Shown: positions 55,915-64,000, counted from the stretch's first letter. The stretch is DNA of 64,000 nt from Pirellulaceae bacterium (GCA_019636375.1 JAHBXS010000003.1:744001-808000); one strand, 5' to 3'. The notes: generated by a model from the letters alone, not told the origin. Numbers and translations: made by a program.

Positions 55915-57145
55915 GCTTCATCCACCGAAAAACCAACGTTCCAAACACCGCCGCACCGATAAGCGCAAAGCAGCAAATGATGATCCAATATTTTTGAAAC
56001 CATGTTTTCCTAAGGGGGGTTGGCGTCCCCGATAAAGCCGAAGCGTAATGTACGTCCAAGCGAACGAGTGATCCATTCACTACCGCGTGAGGCGCAAGGG
56101 AATCGCAAATCATATTCGCTGAAATCCGCTCCGGAATTTCAAAAAGACTGAACATCTTCGTCGAGCGGACAATTTCTCCGGACAAAGATCGGCAGCTTTT
56201 GACGGTGGTTTTGGTTTTGATACCTTGATTTTCAATTTTTCCGCTAGTCAGTTCATCTTCCGGCCCTTCGAAGGAGAATGCGCTGACTTTGCCATTTTGC
56301 ATCTCAAAATCGGCGAACAGCCATCGCCGCTTTCGAATGAGGCTTTGAATGAGCTCAATTTTTTGCCCGTTTTTTGAAGAAATAGACTCAGGGGTCTCTT
56401 CGACCAAAACACTTACTAATTGAAAAATCTTTTCCGATTCACGGACTTCAAACTTGTACAATCCCTCGGCTTTTGAACTAACTGTAACCGTGTACTGCTG
56501 GAATCTATCAGACGATGGCAATGCAGTTACAATCGGCTTTGACTCTCGAAAAAAATCATGAAGGCGTCTTCCGCCAAGCGTTCTCCCAAAGAAAAATATC
56601 ATGGGTGCTCCAATTTCGTTGAACGGATTTCTCCCAGTATCGGGACTAGTTGAAGCGGAGGCATGAAACACCTTTGCAGGCGTACAATTTAAAACATATC
56701 CATACTCTTCATTTCCATAATAACCACCCATCCTAAATACCCCGTCTGAGGAGAGGTATGATTTTTCAACGACAGCCTCCTTGCCATCGTGAGCCACAAT
56801 GCCTCTGACCTCAATTGGGTTCCGACCATGGGGCCGGACGAATTCTGTTTCAATCAGAAATTCCATGCCGTGGTATGCTTCTAAAACCGCGATTAATTTT
56901 GCGACAATTTCATCGTTGGTCTGTTGCTGACAAGCACTGACCGTCGAAATTGGCGTGAAGCAGGAAGCGACACCAAGCACAATCAACATGGCAACAGAAC
57001 GAAGGAACGGCAAACAACCTTTCCCTTTTCTTCCACGGTCACTCGATCGTTTTTTGACATAAATTGATAAGCGGTCAATTTGGGACGTAATACGTGGCCA
57101 AGAATTTGCATTCTTCCCGTATTGCAACAATTTTACTATCAGCAT
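55904..57145 (-). CDS. Membrane-anchored LolA-like protein, function unknown
   Basis: A 413-residue protein with a hydrophobic N-terminal segment (MLIVLGVASCFTPIST, about 53-70) and a C-terminal membrane anchor (WIIICCFALIGAAVFGTLVF). Between them lies a beta-rich domain (AYHGMEFLIETEFVRP, IRGIVAHDGKEAVVEK-like strands) with the layout of LolA/RseB-type lipid- or peptide-binding domains; this is a tentative fold guess. It was read with the ATG at 57145, which has GGGAGG 6 bases upstream. It overlaps the C39/rhodanese gene, so both are translated from one message. No enzyme motif is evident. Confidence 0.68.
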   Translation of the reverse strand: MLIVKLLQYGKNANSWPRITSQIDRLSIYVKKRSSDRGRKGKGCLPFLRSVAMLIVLGVASCFTPISTVSACQQQTNDEIVAKLIAVLEAYHGMEFLIETEFVRPHGRNPIEVRGIVAHDGKEAVVEKSYLSSDGVFRMGGYYGNEEYGYVLNCTPAKVFHASASTSPDTGRNPFNEIGAPMIFFFGRTLGGRRLHDFFRESKPIVTALPSSDRFQQYTVTVSSKAEGLYKFEVRESEKIFQLVSVLVEETPESISSKNGQKIELIQSLIRKRRWLFADFEMQNGKVSAFSFEGPEDELTSGKIENQGIKTKTTVKSCRSLSGEIVRSTKMFSLFEIPERISANMICDSLAPHAVVNGSLVRLDVHYASALSGTPTPLRKTWFQKYWIIICCFALIGAAVFGTLVFRWMKHAR

Positions 57146-57235
57146 CTAACGCCTCCCACCCAGCAGGGAAAATCTCGCCATTTTGCGCCGCACAAAACCG
57201 CGCACTTTAATTAACAAGATTTAAAATGAAATTGC

Positions 57236-57538
57236 TCAATGCCAACCGCATGCGCCGGTAACATTCTCATAAAGGAGATAGTTTGTACATGTCGCACCTA
57301 TACTGTCCAAACTAGTGTTGCAGTTTGAGGCGTCATTATTGGGGCGTAAAATTTTATCATACCCGAAAGAATAGCCGTCGGCAGAGTAGCGGATGGGGCA
57401 ACCCGTTTGAGCGGGGCCATTACATTCGATGGGTTTCCAATCATAACAATCTCCGCCTCCAGCTAAATCAGAAATTGGAAAAGCAGTCAAAAAAAGAATC
57501 GGGACGATAAGTGTGATTGGCAACATGCGATTGAACAT
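57236..57538 (-). CDS. Small secreted six-cysteine protein, first gene of the locus
   Basis: A 100-residue protein with a signal peptide-like N-terminus (MLPITLIVPILFLTAFP) followed by SDLAGGGDC, which includes a double glycine just before the mature cysteines. The rest has six cysteines (GDC, IEC, TGC, NCN, ATC, GAC) and aromatic residues, as in a small disulfide-bonded secreted protein. GGAGA lies 5 bases before the ATG at 57538, deciding it over an ATG at 57550. The gene lies 90 bases upstream of four overlapping genes. I infer that it is the product or substrate of that locus; no homologous family is known to me. Confidence 0.72.
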   Translation of the reverse strand: MFNRMLPITLIVPILFLTAFPISDLAGGGDCYDWKPIECNGPAQTGCPIRYSADGYSFGYDKILRPNNDASNCNTSLDSIGATCTNYLLYENVTGACGWH

Positions 57539-57647
57539 AAAAATCTCCATTTGACCAAAGGCCTAAACAAGACGAAAACGTTTCACGGGGTACACCCCCG
57601 TGTCGACGACGATCCTACCGAATTTGTCAACACATGTCCAACAATTT

Positions 57648-57679
57648 TTCCTTCCTTCCTTCCTTCCTTCCTTCCTTCC
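57648..57679. repeat. (TTCC)8 microsatellite
   Basis: Eight perfect TTCC units, about 110 bases upstream of the first gene of the five-gene locus, at the edge of an AT-rich dispersed repeat. Such a run could change length by slippage. Confidence 0.92.
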
Positions 57680-57770
57680 GAATGCCTCTCGAATGCACGG
57701 GAAACCACGCAAAGAGCGGATTTTTCGCGATTCTGAAACGCCAGAAAAATTTTCAAAAAAATTTTTCTGC
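57680..57770 (-). repeat. AT-rich dispersed repeat, copy 2
   Basis: The minus-strand sequence is closely similar to 48229-48322, with GTTTCAGAATCGC and CGTGCATTCGA in common. The homology stops where the TTCC microsatellite begins. Confidence 0.65.
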
Positions 57771-57928
57771 TGGATTTTCTGGCCTAAACATCGATTGTTT
57801 TTGCCGATTTTTAGGCTCACTCAGGATGGCCAGAAAAAATCTGGCTAAACGCTAGGCCAAAGGTAGTGCACCGTTTGAATGCGGTTTTCGAGAGAGCGAA
57901 AGAGACTAAGCAAACAACCTTCATTTTC

Positions 57929-57948
57929 AATCCGTAATTCATCCGTGG
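57929..57948. repeat. CACGGAT-type repeat copy
   Basis: AATCCGTAATTCATCCGTGG matches one arm of the hairpin at 47928-48031. Confidence 0.6.
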
Positions 57949-58613
57949 CTCTTAATCCCGAGCCTTTTATTCGGAAATCAAGCCTAAACATGCCGGCTTG
58001 AAATTTCGACGGCGCCTGTTTTTCGGCAGGATTCAAGAACTTTACGGGAATGTAAAAATTTGGACTCGGTGAAAGATCGTTGGATGATAGATCGGTTGGA
58101 TATTGAGAGGTCGTCTTAAATTGTTGAGCATGCTGAAATTGCCGAACGGTTTCTGGGGCCAAAATCCCGATGCTCCTGAAACCCAGCCTTGTCTCGTTGT
58201 ATCCGATGCAGTCGATTCGCGCTCGACTGAAGAATTCCGACTGGCAAACTTTCGCTCTCATTGGATGTGCCAACGGGGGCAGATGAAAAAACAAAAGCGG
58301 ACGATGCTCGCTTTTAAACTTGCCGTTAAACGGTGCAAGACCGTTTGGGAGAGGACCTCTGAGGCGTAAGCTGGTTGGGCGGGAATGTCCGGGTTCTGGC
58401 TTTTTGGCCGTTCATAAGATAACTTCTGTGAACTAGTTGCCGATCATTTTGGACCTTTTCCAAATGCTCGCAACTCACTCGCAACATCCTATTACCCTTC
58501 TTCTTTTACCGCCGAGAAAAAAATCGCTCCAGATCGGTAACGAGACTGTGGACGCGGCATAGGGGACGGTAGCCTTGCCCCATTCCCTGTTTATGGCCTG
58601 TTTTAACACGAAC

Positions 58614-59366
58614 CTAAATCACCAAACCCTCGGCGGCCAACATGACTTGAATCACTTGTTGTTCGTCCGCTGCGTCTCGTAATTCGCTGATTACGTTTGT
58701 TTGGCTCAGAATCCGCGTGATGCGAGCCAGGAGCTGCAAATGAAAGGCGTCGGAATCCGAAGCGATCAAAAAAAACATGTCGGTCAAAATTCCTCGCGGA
58801 CCCCCAAACGGAATTCCCGACGGCGTGCGAGCAAGTGCCAAAAACGGCTCGTTCAAATTGTCAGCTTGCGGGCGACGCGAGTGCAACAATGCGATTCCGT
58901 TTTCTAAAGCCGTCGAATGCAACTGCTCGCGACTTTGAATGGCCGTCGCCATTTTTTCCGCGTCCCAGATATAGCCCTTGTCGGCAACCCATTGGCAGAG
59001 ATCCCGAATCAACGAGTTCTTCGAGCGACACGGGCAATCCAACCAAATCAGTTCGTTGGGCATTAGGCGAGCGATGGTCAACGAGTCGGGGTCTACCCCA
59101 GAGTCGCGTGATTGGAGCAGGGTCTCGTACTTTTTGACTTCTGGTTCATCGGCGACACCGATTCTTTCTTCGAACCAATGAAAAATTTCTCGCTTGGGGA
59201 ACCGCCAATCGCCACCAACCCGCTGGCCCGGTAATTGTTCCCGCTCGGCCATCTTGCGGACTTGATCGGGAGTCAAGTGCAAGTACTTGGCCAAAGACTC
59301 AATGTCAAAATAAGCGTCCACGAGTTGGCGATGGTCCTCTTGTAATTTTGCCGGTCTACACCTCAC
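58614..59366 (-). CDS. HTH-EIIA (PtsN-like) protein
   Basis: A 250-residue cytoplasmic protein. Residues about 15-75 form an excisionase/MerR-type helix-turn-helix (DIESLAKYLHLTPDQVRKMAE, then WRFPKREIFHW). The rest is a type 2 EIIA domain: MATAIQSREQLHSTALENGIALLHSRRP with the putative phospho-His in GIALLHS, then MFFLIASDSDAFHLQLLARI. The family mostly works in nitrogen-type PTS signalling and not sugar transport. No EI, HPr, EIIB or EIIC gene is nearby. It may be a regulator that binds DNA and responds to phosphorylation. It is divergent from the Mur-ligase-like gene. Confidence 0.82.
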   Translation of the reverse strand: MRCRPAKLQEDHRQLVDAYFDIESLAKYLHLTPDQVRKMAEREQLPGQRVGGDWRFPKREIFHWFEERIGVADEPEVKKYETLLQSRDSGVDPDSLTIARLMPNELIWLDCPCRSKNSLIRDLCQWVADKGYIWDAEKMATAIQSREQLHSTALENGIALLHSRRPQADNLNEPFLALARTPSGIPFGGPRGILTDMFFLIASDSDAFHLQLLARITRILSQTNVISELRDAADEQQVIQVMLAAEGLVI

Positions 59367-59599
59367 GACTTCATTCTATACCAAAGCGTCCAATTTGCCT
59401 TAGAGCAATTTCCTGCCCCGCTTTCCCGTCTTTACCGAACTGCTATCAGGCTGTTTCCCGAATGTTCGACTTGACAATTCAAAGCCATTTTCGAAAATCA
59501 TCTCGCGTGAGTGAAGAACTCGGTCAAGGATGGCCGTGACATTCACATCTGGGGCATCGCAACCCAGATCAAATTCGCTGGATGCAAAATTTAACAGGC

Positions 59600-59606
59600 A
59601 AGGAGG
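59600..59606 (+). promoter_or_regulatory. Ribosome binding site deciding the Mur-ligase-like start
   Basis: AAGGAGG lies 4 bases before the ATG at 59611. The frame is open to 59530 but this site marks the real start. Confidence 0.75.
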
Positions 59607-59610
59607 CCTG

Positions 59611-61158
59611 ATGAGTACGATCCCTTCCCCAACCGCTGTTGGACTCTCACTGAAGTCGCTGTTGCCTGCCGCAATGACCGTCAAGGCCGACGACTTGATC
59701 GTTCGCTCTTGTGCAGGAGACTTGGAACACTGTCAGACAGGCGATCTTTACGTCGCCGTGGTCACCGTCGACGAAGATGGCCACGAGCACGCTCAACTTG
59801 CCGCCGATCGCGGAGCGATCGGGATCGTGACCGAACGACTACTGGCGGTCGATATTCCGCAGTTCATCGTCGAAGACAGTCGCCAAGCGTTGGCGATTAT
59901 CTGTCAAGCGTTGGCAGGGCATCCGGCAGGTTTGCTAACGACCATCGGCGTGGCAGGTTCGAATGGCAAAACCGTCACCAGCGAGCTCATCTCCCACATG
60001 ATCCGAGTGGCCGGTGGAGAAGTGGCCAAAGCGACGACCCTTGAGAAAACCAAATCTTTCGAACACTTCAATGCTTCGCCTGCCACACAAAATGGGACTT
60101 CAGCCAAGATCGCGAATTGGATGGTGAATGCGGTTTTGGATCATGCCAGCCATACGGTTCTGGAAGTGAATTCACAAATGCTGGCCGAGCAACAATTGCA
60201 TGGAACGGCCTTTGATGTACTCGTCCTGACCAACATCCGCCGCGATGAGTCTCAATTCGAACGACTCGACGAAACGTATCAACAGGTGCAAGCTCGCGCT
60301 TTGGAATACCTCAAACCAAATGGGATGGCGGTGATCAATGCCGACGACCCAAACTCCCAAGCCTTGCTCGATACCCTGCAAGTCCCAGCCCTGACCTACG
60401 GCATCAACCAGGCCGCCGAAGTCACCGCCAAACTGATCGAGCGGACCCCCTACGACCAAACGTTCGTCATCACCGCCGGTCACGAGTCGATCGTTGTGCA
60501 AACTCAAATGATCGGCATACAGCACATTTACAACTGCTTGGCCGCGGCGACCGTCGGACTCACATTAGGTTTTGAGTTGTCGGAGATTGCTCGCGGTCTG
60601 GAGACGACAGGCCAAATCCCTGGCCGGCTTGAGTCGATTCGCACGGAGCAAAGCTTTCGAGTTTTGGTTGATGCCGCACAGCGATCAACCCCTATCGCCA
60701 CCGCGATTCACGCCGCTCGGCAGCATTTAGGAGGGCCGTTATGGGTTCTCGCCTCCATCGATGAAAAAATGAGCGCCGCCGAGGCACGGCGGATTGGAGA
60801 AATTCTGGACAAGGCCGCCGACATGGTGGTGTTAGCCCCGACAAACACGCACAACTCTGCGAATTATGAACCCTTCCATCAGGTCCTTGATGGAGTCTCC
60901 GACCAAACGAAGTTCCGCACGATGCTCAATCGATTTCGGTCCATCGAATGGTTGCTCGATAACGTTCCCGACGAAGGGACGGTGTTGATTTTGGGAAATG
61001 GTGAACGCCTGTATTCTTCCGGACTGCCATCCAGAGAACTCGTCAACGACCGCCGCGTCTGTGAGACTTGGCTGTACGAACGCGAAAGTTTCGCCGCCGC
61101 GATCCCCGAATCCCCCACAGCAATCTACAACATCGCCGACTATCGCCGCAGCGACTAA
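59611..61158 (+). CDS. Divergent Mur-ligase-family protein (MurE-like)
   Basis: A 515-residue protein with the three-domain Mur ligase layout. The N-terminal substrate domain includes DLEHCQTGDLYVAVVTVDEDGH. The ATP loop is GVAGSNGKTVTSELI at about residue 113. IGIQHIYNCLAAATVGLTLG and IPGRLESIRTEQSFRVLVDAA mark the border of the C-terminal domain. Key MurE motifs are altered: the usual TTP reads SPA, SSHAL reads NSQML, and the DHLDYH motif reads DESQFE; a DNPR motif is not evident. It is therefore likely a paralogue with a different substrate. The start is the ATG with AAGGAGG upstream. Confidence 0.8.
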   Translation: MSTIPSPTAVGLSLKSLLPAAMTVKADDLIVRSCAGDLEHCQTGDLYVAVVTVDEDGHEHAQLAADRGAIGIVTERLLAVDIPQFIVEDSRQALAIICQALAGHPAGLLTTIGVAGSNGKTVTSELISHMIRVAGGEVAKATTLEKTKSFEHFNASPATQNGTSAKIANWMVNAVLDHASHTVLEVNSQMLAEQQLHGTAFDVLVLTNIRRDESQFERLDETYQQVQARALEYLKPNGMAVINADDPNSQALLDTLQVPALTYGINQAAEVTAKLIERTPYDQTFVITAGHESIVVQTQMIGIQHIYNCLAAATVGLTLGFELSEIARGLETTGQIPGRLESIRTEQSFRVLVDAAQRSTPIATAIHAARQHLGGPLWVLASIDEKMSAAEARRIGEILDKAADMVVLAPTNTHNSANYEPFHQVLDGVSDQTKFRTMLNRFRSIEWLLDNVPDEGTVLILGNGERLYSSGLPSRELVNDRRVCETWLYERESFAAAIPESPTAIYNIADYRRSD

Positions 61159-61268
61159 TTGATCACCACGCGATCTTCAATCCTATAAATCCTGAAATCC
61201 TGTCAAAAAGGCCAGCGAAGTTTCAATCCTGAGCGGTCTCGTTTTTTATTGGAGGGCTCGGTTTAAAT

Positions 61269-61308
61269 AGCCACGTATGAAGCACTGATAAAACACGGAT
61301 TGAATTCA
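61269..61308. repeat. CACGGAT-type repeat copy
   Basis: GCCACGTATGAAGCACTGAT followed by AAAACACGGATTGAATTC is a related copy of the hairpin arm at 47928. It lies between the Mur-ligase-like gene and the convergent WD40 gene. Confidence 0.6.
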
Positions 61309-61334
61309 GGCTGACCCAAGTGTGCAGGTGAACG

Positions 61335-63617
61335 TTATTGCACGATGCCTTGGAGGTTGTTGAGTTCTTGGAGAATTGCTTCAAGTTCGGCTTGGGCGGA
61401 GTCTTCGTCGGCCAGGGCGGCTTCGAGTCGTTTTTTAACGCCGGCGAGTTCCGCCTCGATCGCTTCGCGTACCGTCGCTTTCTCGTCGACTAAGGCTTGG
61501 GTCTGCTGGATGCGTTCCTCTAAAGTCTTGACCGTGGCGACAAATTGAATTTCCGACTGCCAACGCTGCACGAGTCCTTGGGCGGCAGCGAGTTGCTGCT
61601 GAAGCTGCTCGACCAAGCTTGTTTTTTCTGCGACAGCAGTTTTGACAGGACCCAGTTGGGCCTCCATCTCGGCGATTTGTTTGTCCATCGCTGCAAGACT
61701 CGCTTGTTGCGCGGCCAACTTTTCGGCGGCCGCCTGCATCTCTTGTTCGGTCAACGTGGTTTGAGTTTTAAACTCGGCGACCATGCCGGTGAGTTGCTCG
61801 ACTCGCTGCTGGGTCTGTTGCTGTTTTGCGGCAACGGCCTGGGCAGTCGTCGCTAACTCGGCGTCGTCGGGCGACAAGGCGGCGACACTTTGGGCCTTGG
61901 CCAAAAGTTCGTTAAGTTCGGGGAGAAGTTTCCCCTTGGCTTCGAGTTCGGTTTGCAATTGGGCCTGCTCGGCGAGCTTGACTTCCAGTGTCTTCTTCGT
62001 GTCGGCCAAAACTTTTTCGACGTTCGCCATCTCGGTGGAGAGGGTTTGTTTGTCGGTAGTGGTGGCACTGATACTGGACTGCAAGTCGTTCATTTGCTGA
62101 GACAGTTGAGCCAACTCCTCAGCGACCGGTTGATGCTTCGTCGTCGCGGTTTGTAGTTCTGTTTGGGCAACTGCCAAACGCTGTTCTAGCGAAGGCGGAT
62201 TGAGCACGAGGTCACCGACAAGGCTGGCATCCGCAAGTTCGGCAACGACCAATTTTCCGGACCAATCCCCAGCAATGAGCCGCGATGTCTCGTGGCAGTA
62301 GGCAGCGACCGTTCCAATGTCGGGGAGTGCAGGAAGCTGCTTCTGGGCTTCTCCATTTTGATTCCAAAGTTTTGCGACGCGGTCGCGACCATTCGTCAGC
62401 AGATTGCCATCACGTGAAAAGACAACGGCGGTTGCCCCTCCTCCATGGGCTCCCCAAGACTTGATCTGCCCGCCATTGACCATCTCCCACAGACGAACGG
62501 TGGTGTCTTCACTGGCCGAAGCCAACACGTTGCTGTCGATTCGCCAAGCCGTTTGATTGATTCGGGCGGTGTGACCCTTGAGTTCCAAATACTCGTTACC
62601 AGTCGCTGCCTCCCACACAAATAGATTCCCCGCTCGGTCTCCGGTCGCGAGCAGGACGCCGTCGGGGCTGAATGAAACCGATGTTGCCCAATCGGTGTGT
62701 TTGGTGATTTCGTAGGCCAGGGCTCCGGTTCGGGTCGAATAAACGCGGACGACTCTGGTGGGGCCGCCGAGGGCGATCCACTTCAGATCGCTACTGATGT
62801 CGGCATCGATCACGATGTCGAGTTCATCGCCGACTTCGATTTCTCGTTTTCCGGTTGCGACATTCCACACGACGACTTTGCCGCTAACGCCGTCTTGGCC
62901 CCCTCCAGCCATAAGTAAATTGCCGTCTCGGCTGAACTTCAGCACGTTGGCGATCCCTTCTGGGAAGGGAAGGATGCCAACAAGTTCTAGCGATTGCGTG
63001 TTGTAGAGGAGAATTTGTTTGGGCGAGGCAACGGCGGCGATGGGAGCCCAGGGGCTAACGTCCACCGCCGTGACGCAACCGCCTCGCGGGGTTTGGTAGA
63101 CCGGCTCCAGCGGCAAGTGCGGTGGAAGGGCGACCACTTCGGGACGTGTCGCGGCGTCACCGGATATCGCCAAGTCAAATTTCTTTTTCTTGATTTTGGC
63201 TTTACTGGTCTGATTTTCGAGAGCACCCAGTTCGATCCACTTTTCAATCAACTCAATTTCAGCGTCCGGGATTTTCGAGCCACCTGGCGGCATCGACGGT
63301 TCTTCCTCGTGGGTGATCAACGAAAACAGATAACTGTCGTCGGGCGAGCCCGGATCAATCGAATCCCCCGAACTTCCCCCCATCATCAGGGCCGTAAAAT
63401 TGGTCACGTCCAACCCGCCACTCTTCTTGTCGGGGCCGTGGCACGCGGCACAACGCTGGCGGAAAATCGGTTTGATGTGATCGTCAAAGGTGATCTTCTC
63501 GCCCGCAGCGTCTTGGGCGATTCCGTTGTATGCGGACAACCCCAAAGCGACCCCCATGACGGCAATTGCGGCGATTCGCGAAATGTTGCAGAACGTCTTA
63601 AAAATTAAGCGTGACAT
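61335..63617 (-). CDS. Planctomycete cytochrome, WD40 and coiled-coil secreted protein
   Basis: A 760-residue exported protein (signal near IAAIAVMGVALGLSAYNGIAQ). A PSCyt1 haem domain follows, with CAACH at residues 56-60, and then GGLDVTNFTALMMGGSSGD. A run of WD40-like repeats (about 165-450; AVVFSRDGNLLTNGRDRVAKLW, split here as repeats) forms a propeller. The last 300 residues are Ala/Gln/Glu-rich heptads (for example TQQRVEQLTGMVAEFK), a long coiled coil. This order is seen in planctomycete surface proteins. A DUF1549/DUF1553 gene lies just upstream on the same strand, and the two are probably co-transcribed. The redox partner is unknown. Confidence 0.9.
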   Translation of the reverse strand: MSRLIFKTFCNISRIAAIAVMGVALGLSAYNGIAQDAAGEKITFDDHIKPIFRQRCAACHGPDKKSGGLDVTNFTALMMGGSSGDSIDPGSPDDSYLFSLITHEEEPSMPPGGSKIPDAEIELIEKWIELGALENQTSKAKIKKKKFDLAISGDAATRPEVVALPPHLPLEPVYQTPRGGCVTAVDVSPWAPIAAVASPKQILLYNTQSLELVGILPFPEGIANVLKFSRDGNLLMAGGGQDGVSGKVVVWNVATGKREIEVGDELDIVIDADISSDLKWIALGGPTRVVRVYSTRTGALAYEITKHTDWATSVSFSPDGVLLATGDRAGNLFVWEAATGNEYLELKGHTARINQTAWRIDSNVLASASEDTTVRLWEMVNGGQIKSWGAHGGGATAVVFSRDGNLLTNGRDRVAKLWNQNGEAQKQLPALPDIGTVAAYCHETSRLIAGDWSGKLVVAELADASLVGDLVLNPPSLEQRLAVAQTELQTATTKHQPVAEELAQLSQQMNDLQSSISATTTDKQTLSTEMANVEKVLADTKKTLEVKLAEQAQLQTELEAKGKLLPELNELLAKAQSVAALSPDDAELATTAQAVAAKQQQTQQRVEQLTGMVAEFKTQTTLTEQEMQAAAEKLAAQQASLAAMDKQIAEMEAQLGPVKTAVAEKTSLVEQLQQQLAAAQGLVQRWQSEIQFVATVKTLEERIQQTQALVDEKATVREAIEAELAGVKKRLEAALADEDSAQAELEAILQELNNLQGIVQ

Positions 63618-63679
63618 GATGATGAGTAGTTTGTATTGAAAATAGTTTCTAAAACGAGGTTTGCATTTTCAAACCAAAT

Positions 63680-64000
63680 TTAATGGTTGAACAAAAATTC
63701 TTGGCTGTTGAGCACGGCCCAGAAGATATCTTCCAGGGTCGTTTTGACATCCGCTCCTTCAACCGCCAACTCGTCGGCCAAAAGTTGCCGATCACGTTCG
63801 GTCGGCTCACGAGCGACCGAACGCAGGTAAATTTCGGCAAGTATCTGCTCAGGAGTTTGACCTGCCTCTAGCAATCGCCCGATCAGGTTCCCTTGTTGAA
63901 TTTTTGCATGCACGGCGTCTCCGTTGATCAGATGGAGGGCTTGGGACAAGTTCGGCTCCATCTTGACCTCGCAAGAGCAAACGGTCTCCCGGGAGGCTCG
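63680..64000 (-). CDS. DUF1553-type C-terminus, cut by the window edge
   Basis: The minus-strand frame is open to the last base of the window and shows 106 residues of a C-terminus. RASRETVCSCEVKMEPNLSQ followed by ALHLINGDAVHAK is the conserved end of DUF1553, after which VAREPTERDRQLL and DIFWAVLNSQEFLFNH close the protein. The start lies outside. It probably belongs to a second DUF1549/DUF1553 protein that is co-transcribed with the cytochrome/WD40 gene 60 bases downstream. Confidence 0.85.
   Translation of the reverse strand, partial: RASRETVCSCEVKMEPNLSQALHLINGDAVHAKIQQGNLIGRLLEAGQTPEQILAEIYLRSVAREPTERDRQLLADELAVEGADVKTTLEDIFWAVLNSQEFLFNH

Larger units (their letters stand above)
57539..58613. 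other. Gene-free region with a microsatellite and dispersed repeats
   Basis: More than 1 kb without a credible gene. It contains a (TTCC) microsatellite, copy 2 of an AT-rich dispersed repeat, and a CACGGAT-type repeat at 57929-57948. The longest frames (57845-58294 minus; 57600-57848 plus) cross these repeats and have no ribosome site. It should hold the promoter of the five-gene locus, directly upstream of 57538. Confidence 0.6.

Noticed and set aside
57845..58294. 149-residue minus-strand frame
   Set aside because: It runs through a dispersed repeat and has no ribosome site, signal or family resemblance.
1..64000. tRNA or rRNA genes
   Set aside because: I scanned the intergenic stretches for T-loop-like GGTTCGA/TTCGAATC strings and clover-leaf arms and found no candidate; a covariance-model search would be decisive.

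Overview
The window reads as chromosomal DNA of a planctomycete, most likely of the Pirellulales. Marker families point that way: a planctomycete cytochrome/DUF1549/DUF1553 protein followed by a DUF1501 protein, a second cytochrome-domain protein with WD40 repeats, a YTV-repeat wall-type protein next to a cysteine-rich secreted protein, a DUF1559 pilin-like protein, PEP-CTERM proteins, Ser/Thr kinases paired with ECF sigma factors, and many secreted proteins of unknown role. Coding density is moderate. Several gene-free stretches hold palindromes and dispersed repeats. I saw no rRNA, tRNA, CRISPR array, phage or intact transposase. The assignment to Pirellulales is inference from gene content.

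Layout. 1-9.3 kb: end of an alpha/beta-hydrolase-like protein, a repeat-filled gap, then a TlpA-type thioredoxin, a DUF3127 protein, a lipoprotein-like hydrolase and a small unknown (all minus), a GMC oxidoreductase and a lipoprotein (plus). 9.5-16.7 kb: a VIT/VWA protein, two tandem amidohydrolases of which the second has lost its metal ligands, nadC, and a Gly/Met-repeat secreted protein. 17-25 kb: a TPR protein, an unknown secreted protein, a subtilase-like PEP-CTERM protein, an orphan GspF-type membrane protein, a DUF6655-type lipoprotein, and a lipoate-ligase-fold protein. 25-29 kb: YTV and Cys-rich proteins, probably cell-envelope material, and small unknowns.

29-49 kb: two kinase/ECF sigma modules (29.4-33.5 kb divergent, 43.9-47.7 kb co-directional) surround the DUF1549/DUF1501 pair, a DASS-type anion transporter, an unknown secreted protein and an internally duplicated PEP-CTERM protein. 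47.7-50.4 kb is rich in REP-like repeats around one unknown secreted protein. 50.4-53 kb: lnt (apolipoprotein N-acyltransferase) behind a receiver-like gene.

53.4-57.5 kb holds the most interesting locus: five closely packed minus-strand genes encoding a small secreted six-cysteine protein, a membrane-anchored LolA-like protein, a C39-peptidase/membrane/rhodanese fusion, a MauE/DoxX-like redox membrane protein and a DUF1559 pilin-like protein. I infer a secretion and thiol-maturation system for the small protein; this is untested. 58.6-64 kb: an HTH-EIIA protein, a divergent Mur-ligase-like enzyme, a cytochrome/WD40/coiled-coil protein, and the end of a second DUF1549/DUF1553 protein cut by the window edge.
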